A stretch of 64,000 nt of DNA, taken from Opitutaceae bacterium (GTDB taxonomy: Bacteria > Verrucomicrobiota > Verrucomicrobiia > Opitutales > Opitutaceae). The DNA lies in NCBI GenBank assembly GCA_041395105.1, contig JAWLBB010000001.1, positions 1,054,001 to 1,118,000 on the forward strand. Reading direction: 5' to 3'. The position numbers and the translations under genes are program-made. Below are positions 33,984 to 43,241 of the stretch, one piece after another; the first letter of the stretch is position 1, and every line of letters starts with the position of its first letter. The notes under the pieces were generated by a model. It searched no databases. It was not told the origin of the DNA and worked only from the letters and a program-made list of their open reading frames with translations.

Positions 33984-36900
33984 GTTCGAGAAACGTGAAA
34001 AAAGGACCAGAAGATAATCGGCCGCGACCGTTGGAAGAGTCGGATTTTTCGGTTCCGAGCTACCCGGAAGCATCGTTTGTAGAGCGAATTATCGGGTGGT
34101 GTGCGAACAACCAATTTCTTGTGCTGGTCGCGACGGTCTTTCTGATCGTGGCTGGAGTGATCGCTGTCAAGCGTATCAACCTTGATGCCATTCCGGACCT
34201 GTCCGATGTGCAGGTGATTGTCTTTACGGAATGGATGGGAAGGGATCCCCAGTTGGTCGAAGATCAGATCACTTACCCAATTGTAAGTGTTCTTGCGGCT
34301 GCCCCGAACGTCAAATATGTCCGAGGTCAGACCTTCTTCGGGCTTTCGTTCGTGAATGTCGTCTTTGAAGATGGCACAGACATGTATTGGGCGCGGTCCC
34401 GCGTGCTCGAATACCTGAACCAGGTGATGGGGGATCTTCCTCCTGGTATTCGACCAACACTTGGACCGGATGCGACTGGGGTGGGCTGGGTCTACGAATA
34501 TGCTCTGGTCGACCGGACTGGACAGAATAGTCTGGCCGACCTGCGGTCATTGCAGGATTGGACTTTGCGCTATTACCTTCAGAACACGCCGGGGGTGGCG
34601 GAGGTGGCGAGTATCGGAGGGTATGTTCGGGAATATCAAGTAGACGTCGATCCGAATAAACTGGTTGCCTACAACATACCGCTTTCGAAGGTCGTCGCGG
34701 CCATCCGTGATTCAAACAACGACGTTGGAGGCCGGGTGATCGAGTTCGGCGAGACCGAATATATGGTGAAAGGGGTGGGCTACATTAAGGAGATCACGGA
34801 CATAGAGAAGATCTCCTTGGGGGTCGATGCGGATGGGACGCCGATAACTGTGAAGCAAGTGGCAAATGTCCACTTCGGACCCGATCTGCGGCGCGGCGTC
34901 TTGGAGTTGGACGGTGAAGGAGAAGCTGTCGGTGGGATCGTTATCATGCGGTATGGTGAAAACGCACTGACGACGATCGAGGCAATCAAAGCCAAGTTGG
35001 AGGCAATTAAACCGTCACTTCCTCCGGGTGTCGAGATTGTGACGGGCTATGACCGATCTGATCTGATCATTCGTGCGATCGACAACCTAAAATGGAAACT
35101 GATCGAGGAAAGCATCGTTGTCAGTCTGGTCTGCATTATATTTCTCTTCCACCTGAGAAGTGCGCTCGTAGCGATTCTTGTTCTGCCCATCGCCATTCTG
35201 CTCTCGTTCATCTTGATGGCCGCCATGGGCGTCTCGTCCAACATCATGTCGCTTGGAGGTATCGCAATAGCAATTGGTGCGATGGTGGATGCGGCGGTTG
35301 TGATGATCGAGAATGCTCACAAATGGCTTGAGAGGTGGAACCATGCCCGGGCGAAGCGAAACAAAGAGGGGGACGACGCCCTGACGCCGGGTGAACGCAG
35401 TGTGGCGAACCTTACACGATTGGAACTGATGGTGATGGCGGCTCGTCAGGTCGGAAAACCTCTCTTCTTTTCGCTTCTGATCATTACGGTTTCCTTCTTG
35501 CCGGTGTTTGCACTGGAAGGACAATCGGGCCGCCTGTTCAAGCCGCTTGCCTACACGAAGACGTTTTCCATGTTCTTCGCTGCGCTTCTTTCGGTTTCTA
35601 TCGTCCCAATCCTGATGGTTTGGTTTATCCGAGGGAAGATCTTCCCGGAAAACAAACATCCAATCAGTCGATTCTTCACCTGGGCTTACCGCCCGTTTCT
35701 TGCTTTCGTACTACGATTCAGATGGATCACCCTTTTGGCCGCGGCTGTGGTCCTGGGAGTTACTTGGATCCCGTTTTCCCGGATTGGCTCAGAGTTCATG
35801 CCTCCCTTACGAGAAGGGACGCTTCTGTTTATGCCGACCAGTGTTCCTGGGATTTCGATCACTGAGGCAAAGGCTCTGCTCCAGCGACAAGACGCCATTA
35901 TTGCATCCCACCCTGAAGTTGAGCGGGTCTACGGAAAGGCGGGACGTGCACGCACTGCAACCGATCCGGCTCCACTCTCTATGACAGAGACGGTTATTAC
36001 CCTAAAGCCCGAAGACGAGTGGCGGGAGGGGATGACCTTTGAGAAGATCAAGGAGGAACTCGACGAGATGGTGCGGACCCCGGGTGCGCCGGCGATCTGG
36101 TGGATGCCAATTCAGACCCGAATTGAGATGTTGGCTACAGGAATACGGAGCCAGATTGGTATCAAAGTCCTCGGACCGGATCTGGCTGTGATCCAGGAAG
36201 TCGCCGTGAAGATTGAATCCGTGTTGAAAGGAGACCCAAATACGGCAACGGTTTTTGCCGAGCGGGTCACTGGTGGTTACTATGTGGATTTTGAGATCAA
36301 GCGAGATGAGATTGCCCGGTATGGCCTCACTGTCGGGGATGTTGAAATGGTCATCGAAACGGCGATTGGCGGGAAGACCATCTCTACCACAGTAGAGGGA
36401 CGTGAACGCTACCCGATCAATGTCCGATACGCTCAGGAGTTCCGGGAGGATCTGCCGGCGCTTCGACGCGTGCTCGTCCCCACCCCTACGGGCGCTCAAA
36501 TTCCATTGGAGCAACTTGCCGATATCCGGAAAAGGACGGGGCCGCCGGCGATTCGAGATGAGAACGGAATGCTGGCGGGCTTTGTTTTCGTCGATACCAA
36601 GGATATCGATCTGGGTAGCTATGTCGTGCGGGCGAAGGAACTCATCGCAGACAACGTGGAGATGCCTGCGGGCTATTTCCTCCAGTGGGGTGGTCAATAC
36701 CAGTACATGCAGAAGGCGCGAGAAACGCTTCAACTGGTTGTCCCGGCAACGCTATTGATCATCTTTGTTCTTCTTTACCTGAACTTCCGCAATCCTGTGG
36801 AGGTGTTTATTGTCCTCTTGACGCTGCCCTTCGCTGCGGTCGGCAGTATCTGGCTGATGTGGGGACTGGGCTATAATTTCAGTGTCGCTGTGGCGGTTGG

Positions 36901-37699
36901 ATTTATTGCCCTGGCTGGTGTGGCAACCGAGATTGGCGTGATCATGATCGTGTACCTTGATGAGGCGTGGCAGAATCTGCTCAAGGGAAACCGGCGCCCC
37001 TCTTATCATGATCTGTCAATGGCGATTCGCGATGGTGCTGCCCAACGCGTTCGTCCGGTCATGATGACCTTTTTTGCCATCGTTGCCGGACTTCTTCCCA
37101 TCATGTGGAGTCACGGAACGGGTTCACTCGCGATGAAGCGGATAGCGGCCCCGATGGTGGGTGGAATGGTCAGCACGACCATTCTCACGCTCTTGATTGT
37201 TCCGTTGGTCTATTTCCTTTGGCGTTCTCGTGCTGTCGAGGCCCCAACCATACGAGAACGATCAGGTCACATCGTTCGGAACACCGCGATTACCCTGGGA
37301 ATCGTCCTGCTCGGAGTAGGGGGATGGTGGGGCTGGAATTCCATAGCCGGCACCTCCGGGCCCTCTCATTTGATTCTGACTGAGGAGATCGGACCGTACC
37401 GCCTCAACCTCTTCGGCGATAAGGCTAAGCTTAGCGTAGGCGACAACAAGCTCCGGGTTGAAGTGGTAAACGCCGCTTCGGACGATCCAGTTGAGAATGG
37501 GGCTGTCTGGCTCGAATTGCGGATGGATATGCCGGGCATGCCGATGCAGGCGACCGCTCAGTTGGAACTGACTGATGATCCGGGGGTGTTCTCGGGCTTT
37601 ATCCGTCCGAGTGGTAGCGGGGAGTGGCACGGCACGGTAGGGGTGCGAGTGGGCCAAGTTCAGAACGAGACAGGATTCACGATCAATGTAGCGCAGTGA
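33980..37699 (+). CDS. cusA: CusA-type RND metal pump with fused C-terminal YtkA-like domain
   Basis: 1239 residues, longer than the roughly 1050 of classical CusA. RND core: RINLDAIPDLSDVQVIVFTE, GGIAIAIGAMVDAAVVMIEN (TM4 proton-relay Asp), EFMPPLREGTLLFMPTSVPG, DPAPLSMTETVITLKPE, RIEMLATGIRSQIGIKVLGP (Met of the metal relay), and TM10-12 VGFIALAGVATEIGVIMIVY. After residue about 1090 there is an extra helix (NTAITLGIVLLGVGGWWGWN) and a beta domain (LNLFGDKAKLSVGDNKLRVE, WLELRMDMPGMPMQATAQLE, VFSGFIRPSGSGEWHGTVGV) that matches YtkA/FixH-like domains. TTG start overlapping the cusB stop; GTG at 33995 is an alternative. Confidence 0.95.
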   Translation: MSSRNVKKGPEDNRPRPLEESDFSVPSYPEASFVERIIGWCANNQFLVLVATVFLIVAGVIAVKRINLDAIPDLSDVQVIVFTEWMGRDPQLVEDQITYPIVSVLAAAPNVKYVRGQTFFGLSFVNVVFEDGTDMYWARSRVLEYLNQVMGDLPPGIRPTLGPDATGVGWVYEYALVDRTGQNSLADLRSLQDWTLRYYLQNTPGVAEVASIGGYVREYQVDVDPNKLVAYNIPLSKVVAAIRDSNNDVGGRVIEFGETEYMVKGVGYIKEITDIEKISLGVDADGTPITVKQVANVHFGPDLRRGVLELDGEGEAVGGIVIMRYGENALTTIEAIKAKLEAIKPSLPPGVEIVTGYDRSDLIIRAIDNLKWKLIEESIVVSLVCIIFLFHLRSALVAILVLPIAILLSFILMAAMGVSSNIMSLGGIAIAIGAMVDAAVVMIENAHKWLERWNHARAKRNKEGDDALTPGERSVANLTRLELMVMAARQVGKPLFFSLLIITVSFLPVFALEGQSGRLFKPLAYTKTFSMFFAALLSVSIVPILMVWFIRGKIFPENKHPISRFFTWAYRPFLAFVLRFRWITLLAAAVVLGVTWIPFSRIGSEFMPPLREGTLLFMPTSVPGISITEAKALLQRQDAIIASHPEVERVYGKAGRARTATDPAPLSMTETVITLKPEDEWREGMTFEKIKEELDEMVRTPGAPAIWWMPIQTRIEMLATGIRSQIGIKVLGPDLAVIQEVAVKIESVLKGDPNTATVFAERVTGGYYVDFEIKRDEIARYGLTVGDVEMVIETAIGGKTISTTVEGRERYPINVRYAQEFREDLPALRRVLVPTPTGAQIPLEQLADIRKRTGPPAIRDENGMLAGFVFVDTKDIDLGSYVVRAKELIADNVEMPAGYFLQWGGQYQYMQKARETLQLVVPATLLIIFVLLYLNFRNPVEVFIVLLTLPFAAVGSIWLMWGLGYNFSVAVAVGFIALAGVATEIGVIMIVYLDEAWQNLLKGNRRPSYHDLSMAIRDGAAQRVRPVMMTFFAIVAGLLPIMWSHGTGSLAMKRIAAPMVGGMVSTTILTLLIVPLVYFLWRSRAVEAPTIRERSGHIVRNTAITLGIVLLGVGGWWGWNSIAGTSGPSHLILTEEIGPYRLNLFGDKAKLSVGDNKLRVEVVNAASDDPVENGAVWLELRMDMPGMPMQATAQLELTDDPGVFSGFIRPSGSGEWHGTVGVRVGQVQNETGFTINVAQ

Positions 37700-38218
37700 C
37701 CCGGGCGAATTCCCCGGGGGGCATTAAGTAGTCGCCGTTCGTTTGTAACCCGGCTTTTTCGTTGGATTGACGAGAAAGAGTTCCGGTCGGGATTTATCGA
37801 ATTCGGCACATGAGCCCGATGGATGCATCGGGTACGTCGTGTGTGCAAAATGGCACATTTCGGCTCAAAGTGGAGTAGCGATGAGTGGCGACGGATACGT
37901 GTAACTCATTGGTTTTAAGCATCCGAGCCGAGTATCACACACTGAGGGTCGGACAATTCTTGTTTTCCAATCCCTCGGTGGGTAGGTCGGGTTTCACGGC
38001 GTAGGGGCTGTGTCTAGCGGGATTTGGGCAGTAGACCCGCTCGGTCTTGCTGGCACCTGTTGAATTGGATCCAAGGCGGTCCCATGAGGATTTCTGATTC
38101 GTCGCGGCGGCTCTCAGCGATCAACTCCTCCTGCTCGAACGAACGTGAATCTCAGCGAAGAGGGGTGCCTGAACACGTCTACTGAGGAAATTTCCTGCCT
38201 TTTCGAAGATGTAGGAAG
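37700..38218. other. Intergenic region between cusA and recombination genes
   Basis: About 520 bp with no gene I can support. A small hairpin (CCCGGG, 37700-37705 and 37713-37718) just after cusA could end the efflux operon, but no T-run follows. The rest may hold island recombination or regulatory sites; none was identified. Confidence 0.5.
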
Positions 38219-38341
38219 ATGAATAGAAAATTGGTCCTCGAACCTGAATACGAACCTCAACGAAGCTCGCAGGAGGTCTACGCCTCATCTTGCGGGAGTT
38301 TCTACTTTGTGCGCGACTCGCTGGAAGGAGGTGAGCCTTGA
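38219..38341 (+). CDS. Possible 40-residue ORF coupled to the excisionase-like gene
   Basis: A 40-codon frame (MNRKLVLEPEYEPQRSSQEV at its start) whose TGA overlaps the TTG start of the excisionase-like gene (TTGA). The strong ribosome site of that gene lies inside its last codons. Its own ribosome site (AGGAAG) is too close to the ATG to be convincing. The overlap argues for a coupled leader peptide; composition does not prove it. Confidence 0.3.
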   Translation: MNRKLVLEPEYEPQRSSQEVYASSCGSFYFVRDSLEGGEP

Positions 38342-38592
38342 ACGCTTTGGCTGCTCATCAAGGACCCCCAAAGGAAGAGCCCCGGCGAGACAGACGACTG
38401 GTCGACGGGCCGAAGTTGCTCGAATTGCTCTTTGATCCAGACTCCCGACCCTCGCTCAGGTGGTTGCGGAAGATGCAGCGCGAGAAGCGGATTCCCTACA
38501 TCAAGATCGGGCATCTTGTCCGATTCGATGTGGAAGAGGTTCGGCAGGCTCTTGATGAAAGGTGGACCGTCCGATCGAGGGGAAGAACCTGA
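38338..38592 (+). CDS. Excisionase-like MerR-type HTH protein (HTH_17)
   Basis: 84 residues with a winged-helix core: LLELLFDPDSRPSLRWLRKM, QREKRIPYIKIGHLVRFDVE and EVRQALDERW. The IPYIKIGHLVRFDVEEV pattern is the HTH_17/excisionase signature (helix, short wing, then helix). TTG start with AAGGAGGTGA 5 bp upstream, so the start is well supported. It converges with the integrase gene, 34 bp from its stop. Likely the recombination directionality factor or a small regulator of the integrating island. Confidence 0.72.
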   Translation: MNALAAHQGPPKEEPRRDRRLVDGPKLLELLFDPDSRPSLRWLRKMQREKRIPYIKIGHLVRFDVEEVRQALDERWTVRSRGRT

Positions 38593-38626
38593 AATCTGGG
38601 CGGATTCAGCAGCCGAAAGGTCTGAG

Positions 38627-39928
38627 CTAGCTAGCTTGCTTCTTTGAACGGTTCTGAACCTCTACGTATCGTCCATCCTTCTTCGGCAATTTCCTGAGTC
38701 GCTTTGAGGACGACGGAACGATTTGCCAAAACCTGTCGGCCTCTACCTCTGTCTTCAGATCAAGATAGTGCCTTCTGACGATGGCTTCTGAGTCGCCGGC
38801 CTGGATAGCGGCGTCTCCGACGGACCTGAATGCTCCGACTGTCATTGAGATGAAGGTGTGGCGGAGAACGTTGTGACCCAGCTTCCACGTCTTGCGGATG
38901 TCCTCACGAAGATCACGGAAACGCCGGCGTGCGATGATCGGGAACTCCTCCACCGGGTATTTCTCGAGCCAGAGCTTGAGGTTTGGCTGGATCTTGATCT
39001 GACGGCTTTCGTTGACCTTCGAAACATCCGGTTCGATCCGGATGACCCCGGTATCGAGTCTGATGTGCTCGGGTTTCAGTTTCGAAAGCTCGCCGTCTTT
39101 CCAGTCCGGCCTAATTCCGGCGAAAAGTGCCAAGGCGAAGTAGGGGATCATTGCTCCAGGCTGGCTCCACCATGTTCCGTCCCTGTTTTGCTGGCCTCGG
39201 TAGGTTTCCAGCCACTTCATAAGTTCTGCGGCCTGATCTGCGGTCAAGGTCTGAGCGGTTCCTCTGGCCGTTCGATTCTTTCGCTGAGCGATCTCCGAAA
39301 CCGGATTTGCCGGAACGTATTTCTTGGCCAGGCAGAACGAAAAGAACGTATTCAGATAACCTCTCCGGTTGTTCCATGTCTTGTCCGAAGGGGCTCCGGT
39401 CGACCGACCGATAGGCGCCTCCAGGTAGGAGGAAAGGTCTCCCGGCTTGATCTCTGAAACCTGAGTCCCGGCAAAGTGACCTTTGGCCTTGGTCAACTCC
39501 ATCTTGATTGACCGAAGCTGACGAGCGGTGATCCCGCCCCGTTTCTGTTCTTTCAGTTTCAGATTCAGGTATTCAGAGATTGCCTCCTCAACAGTGCGAG
39601 CATTTGCGACCTCGTGATGGTGCTTGAGCAGGTATTGCGCTGCGAAGGTGAGGGACCTCTTTGAGCCGGCAGCCTGGAGCAAACCGACCGCGGCGGTCGC
39701 GTCTTGGATCTCTGAGTCTGTAAGGCGGGTGAATCTTAACTCGCCATTTCGGATCCGATTCTGGTGTTCGATTTCGAGTTCTTTGGCGTGACCGATCGCT
39801 TCAGCCTCGGACTTGAATCGTTCCCGGTGCCGCTGGCCGCCTAGAGATCCGGAAAGGGCCCATGTCCCGTTCGTGGTCTCTTCTATCTTGAACCACTGCT
39901 TACGCTTACTTTTCACAAAGTTTGTCAA
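38627..39928 (-). CDS. Tyrosine recombinase / site-specific integrase of the ssrA island
   Basis: 433 residues. N-terminal arm-type DNA-binding part (WFKIEETTNGTWALSGSLGG), core-binding SAM-like domain (VEEAISEYLNLKLKEQKRGG), and catalytic domain with LFAGIRPDWKDGELSKLKPE (Arg I), HNVLRHTFISMT (HxxR box) and VRRHYLDLKT with the Tyr nucleophile. TTG start at 39928; the alternative GTG at 39916 lies 12 bp downstream. It starts 28 bp from the 3' end of ssrA and points away from it, the usual layout of islands integrated in tmRNA genes. Both start codons fall on an inverted repeat (39916-39947), so its own binding may regulate it. Confidence 0.92.
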   Translation of the reverse strand: MTNFVKSKRKQWFKIEETTNGTWALSGSLGGQRHRERFKSEAEAIGHAKELEIEHQNRIRNGELRFTRLTDSEIQDATAAVGLLQAAGSKRSLTFAAQYLLKHHHEVANARTVEEAISEYLNLKLKEQKRGGITARQLRSIKMELTKAKGHFAGTQVSEIKPGDLSSYLEAPIGRSTGAPSDKTWNNRRGYLNTFFSFCLAKKYVPANPVSEIAQRKNRTARGTAQTLTADQAAELMKWLETYRGQQNRDGTWWSQPGAMIPYFALALFAGIRPDWKDGELSKLKPEHIRLDTGVIRIEPDVSKVNESRQIKIQPNLKLWLEKYPVEEFPIIARRRFRDLREDIRKTWKLGHNVLRHTFISMTVGAFRSVGDAAIQAGDSEAIVRRHYLDLKTEVEADRFWQIVPSSSKRLRKLPKKDGRYVEVQNRSKKQAS

Positions 39929-39947
39929 TCAGACTTGGCAAACTTTG
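39916..39947. repeat. Inverted repeat between integrase start and ssrA 3' end
   Basis: CAAAGTTTG (39916-39924) and CAAACTTTG (39939-39947) are perfect 9-bp arms, 14 bp apart, lying over the integrase start and next to the ssrA 3' end, where the attachment core should be. Likely a recombinase or directionality-factor binding site. The second arm continues TCAA as does the first, so a direct-repeat reading is also possible. Confidence 0.55.
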
Positions 39948-39956
39948 TCAACTCAG

Positions 39957-40315
<359 letters not shown>

Positions 40316-40761
40316 TTTGCCTGTCCGTCGGACCTGCCGGCCCGGTGGAATTCAATTCAGGGTTCTGTTTGAGTTGTGGTGCAACTCTCAAAGAACAGGT
40401 GGACTATCGGTGCGTTTTGGGTAAAGGCAAGCGGCGAACCCGAGATTGGCTGACCAAGCTGGTTTGGATTCCATACTGATTGCGGCCCTTCCAGGGATTC
40501 TCGCCGCGAACGCGCCTTGCTGAGGCCCGCCCGCAGTTCCCGCCAGTGCACGACTTGAATGTCGATTTGCCCTGAAGTCATCTCGTGACTCGCCCGGTAA
40601 GGTGGAACTGCCGGCGCCCGGACGGCAGGGGTATTAGGGCGGGTAATGGACACTTTGAAGGGGATTTCTAAATAAGTTCAGCTGATGGGATAGCCTTCCT
40701 GCTATAAGGATAGCTCTTACGATCGCACCGCAATGAACCTGAAATCGCGGGAGGAGCACAG
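40316..40761. other. Intergenic region ssrA / hydrogenase operon
   Basis: 446 bp between divergent ssrA and the NuoE-like gene. The left third is the ssrA upstream half of repeat A. The right part should carry the hydrogenase promoter; an extended -10 is noted at 40700. Nothing else recognised. Confidence 0.5.
40700..40708 (+). promoter_or_regulatory. Possible extended -10 promoter for the hydrogenase operon
   Basis: TGcTATAAG at 40700-40708 is an extended -10 hexamer, 54 bp before the NuoE-like start. No good -35 lies 16-18 bp upstream. A ribosome site GGGAGGAG precedes the ATG at 40762. Confidence 0.33.
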
Positions 40762-41265
40762 ATGAGCGGTGGGACAGAACTGGGCGATCTGCTGGACTGG
40801 GTGAAGGGCATGCGCGGCACGGTGCGGGAACTGGTGCGTGAGTGGGAAGGCCGCGAGGGCAACCTGATCATGATCCTGCATGCGATTCAGGGGAAGTTCG
40901 GTTACATACCGCGCGGGGCGGCCAACGAGCTGGCGATGGAACTGGGTATCCACATGGCGCGCATCTACGAGGTCATCACCTTCTACAATTACTTCCGGCT
41001 GACGCCGCCGGGGCGGCACACCATCCAGGTCTGCATGGGTACGGCCTGCTACCTGAAAGGGGCCATGGGGCTGCACGACGTGCTGGCGCGGCAGCTCAAG
41101 CTGCTGGACGCAAGCGGCGGGCGCGAGGGCGAATTCGAGTTGGAGACTGTCCGGTGCATCGGCTGCTGTGGGATGGCCCCGGCCGTGGTGGTGGACGGTG
41201 AGACGCACGGGCGCCTGTGCCCGAATGCGGTCGCGAAAATCCTGAAAGAGAAGCGAGGCGGATAA
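40762..41265 (+). CDS. NuoE-like [2Fe-2S] subunit of NADH-linked [FeFe] hydrogenase (HydC/HndA)
   Basis: 167 residues: helical bundle (EGNLIMILHAIQGKFGYIPR) then a thioredoxin-like ferredoxin fold with four Cys in the NuoE spacing: QVCMGTACYLKGAMG and VRCIGCCGMAPAVVVDG. It passes electrons between the NuoF-like flavin subunit and HydA. First gene of a tight operon: stop TAA, then the NuoF-like ATG next to it (41266). Good ribosome site GGGAGGAG. Three-subunit [FeFe] hydrogenases of this type couple NAD(H) and often ferredoxin to H2. Confidence 0.94.
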   Translation: MSGGTELGDLLDWVKGMRGTVRELVREWEGREGNLIMILHAIQGKFGYIPRGAANELAMELGIHMARIYEVITFYNYFRLTPPGRHTIQVCMGTACYLKGAMGLHDVLARQLKLLDASGGREGEFELETVRCIGCCGMAPAVVVDGETHGRLCPNAVAKILKEKRGG

Positions 41266-43239
41266 ATGGACGAAAAGCATCTGACAGCGAGCGCGCTTGA
41301 GAGGTATTGGGCGTCGGCGCCGGCGAAGCGGCCGTGGATCCGGGTTGGGATGGACACGGGCGGTATTGCGGCCGGTGCGCGGCACGTGTATAATGCGCTG
41401 ATCGAGACCCGGGACGAACTGGGGCTGACGTTGGAGGTCCAGCGGTCGGGATCGCTCGGGCTATCGTATGCGGACCCGGTCGTGATGGTCGCGCGTGAAA
41501 CCGGCGCGCCGGTGGTCTTTGGCGCGATGGACCCGGGTTCGGCGCGCGAGTTGATCAGCCGGTTCTGCCGTGACGGAATGCTGCTCGAGGACCGGGTGAT
41601 CGCGAGTCGCGACCGGGGCAAGGGGCTGGAAGGCAAGCAGCCGGTTGCGATCCTGGTCAAGGACACCGGTGAGGGGAAAGCGGCAGACCGCACCGGATTC
41701 TTTCAGGAGCTGATCCGCGAGGAACTGGCCGTACATGGGCTGGACCAGCGGGTGCAGGTCTACCGCGCGCTGGACATGGGACTCTATGAACGGGGCATCT
41801 GCGTGCAGTTGCTGCCTTCACGGGTCACCTATGCGAATGTCAGCGGACCGGACATCCGGCGCATCATCAAGGAAAGTCTGCTGGGCGGCCAGGTGCTGGA
41901 AGATCTGCTGGAAACCGGCGGTGATCCGCAGGAGCGGATTGTCCTGCGCAACTGCGGGCACATCGATCCCGACGACCTTGAATCCTATCTGCGGGCGGGC
42001 GGTTATCGCGGCCTGAAGCGCGCTCTGCTGGAGATGAGCCCGGAGCAGGTGATCGAGGAAATGAAGACCAGCGGATTGCGTGGACGCGGAGGAGCCGGTT
42101 ATCCGACCTGGTTGAAGTGGAAGAAAACCCGTGAGCCGGTTGCCGACCGCAAGTTTGTCATCTGCAATGCCGACGAGGGGGACCCGGGCGCCTTTATGGA
42201 CCGCAGCGTGCTGGAGGCGGACCCGCACTCGGTGCTGGAGGGACTGCTGATCTCCGCATACGCAATCGGGGCGGAAAAGGGATTCTTTTACGTAAGGGCA
42301 GAATACCCGCTTGCCGTGGAACGGATCCAGCGCGCCATCGGGCAGAGCCGCGCCGCGGGATTGCTCGGCAAGGACATCATTGGCAGCGGCTTCTCGTTTG
42401 ACGCGGAAGTGCGGCTGGGCGCGGGTGCCTTCGTTTGCGGTGAGGAGACCGCCTTGATCGCCTCCATCGAGGGCCGCCGGGGCAGTCCCGAGCCGCGCCC
42501 TCCCTACCCTTCGGTAAAGGGGTTGTGGGACATGCCGACTTCGATCAACAATGTGGAGACCCTTGCCGCCGTTTCGGCGATCCTCGACCGGGGCGGCCCC
42601 TGGTATGCCGGCTTTGGAACGGAGAAATCGCGCGGCACCAAGGTGTTCGCGGTGACCGGCAAGGTCAGGAATCCGCAGCTTGTCGAGGTGCCGATGGGGA
42701 TCCCCATCCGTACCGTGATCGAGTCGATCTGCGGTGGAGCGAGCGGCGGTTCGCGGATCAAGGCAGTCCAGACCGGCGGTCCGTCCGGCGGCGTTATTCC
42801 TCTGGGCAAGATGGACACGCCGGTGACCTACGAGAGCCTGCATGAACTGGGCTCCATCATGGGCTCCGGCGGCATGCTGGTCATGGACGAGAGTGACTGC
42901 ATGGTTGATGTGGCGAAGTTCTACCTGGGCTTCTGCGTGGACGAGTCCTGCGGCAAGTGCGCTCCCTGCCGCATCGGCGGCTTCCAGATGTTAAGACTGC
43001 TGGAAAAGGTCCATTCCGGGAAGGGAACGCTGGACGACCTGGAAACCATCCGGGACATCTGCCACTGCATGCGCACCGCCTCGCTGTGCGGCCTCGGACA
43101 GACGGTTCCGAATCCGGTGCTCTCGACCCTCCGGTATTTTGAACACGAATACATCGACTTCATCAACGGGCGCGGCTTTTCCCGCGGCGGGCAATCGGTT
43201 CGGGAGCCCGCGGTTGCGGAAGAATGGGAAAGGATTTGA
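41266..43239 (+). CDS. NuoF-like NADH/FMN subunit of [FeFe] hydrogenase (HydB/HndC), degenerate N-terminus
   Basis: 657 residues. The NADH and FMN core is intact: MKTSGLRGRGGAGYPTWLKW (Gly-rich FMN/NADH loop), ICNADEGDPGAFMDRSVLEA, GAGAFVCGEETALIASIEGR, and ESCGKCAPCRIG with SLCGLGQ for the [4Fe-4S] N3-like cluster. Residues 1-98 keep the thioredoxin-like ferredoxin fold (DTGGIAAGARHV, QRSGSLGLSYADP) but contain no Cys; the family usually has C where G32, S63 and S67 stand. The C-terminal 2x[4Fe-4S] domain of many HydB proteins is also absent (ends FINGRGFSRGG...). Fewer clusters suggest a simpler, perhaps non-bifurcating, NADH hydrogenase. Confidence 0.94.
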   Translation: MDEKHLTASALERYWASAPAKRPWIRVGMDTGGIAAGARHVYNALIETRDELGLTLEVQRSGSLGLSYADPVVMVARETGAPVVFGAMDPGSARELISRFCRDGMLLEDRVIASRDRGKGLEGKQPVAILVKDTGEGKAADRTGFFQELIREELAVHGLDQRVQVYRALDMGLYERGICVQLLPSRVTYANVSGPDIRRIIKESLLGGQVLEDLLETGGDPQERIVLRNCGHIDPDDLESYLRAGGYRGLKRALLEMSPEQVIEEMKTSGLRGRGGAGYPTWLKWKKTREPVADRKFVICNADEGDPGAFMDRSVLEADPHSVLEGLLISAYAIGAEKGFFYVRAEYPLAVERIQRAIGQSRAAGLLGKDIIGSGFSFDAEVRLGAGAFVCGEETALIASIEGRRGSPEPRPPYPSVKGLWDMPTSINNVETLAAVSAILDRGGPWYAGFGTEKSRGTKVFAVTGKVRNPQLVEVPMGIPIRTVIESICGGASGGSRIKAVQTGGPSGGVIPLGKMDTPVTYESLHELGSIMGSGGMLVMDESDCMVDVAKFYLGFCVDESCGKCAPCRIGGFQMLRLLEKVHSGKGTLDDLETIRDICHCMRTASLCGLGQTVPNPVLSTLRYFEHEYIDFINGRGFSRGGQSVREPAVAEEWERI

Positions 43240-43241
43240 AT

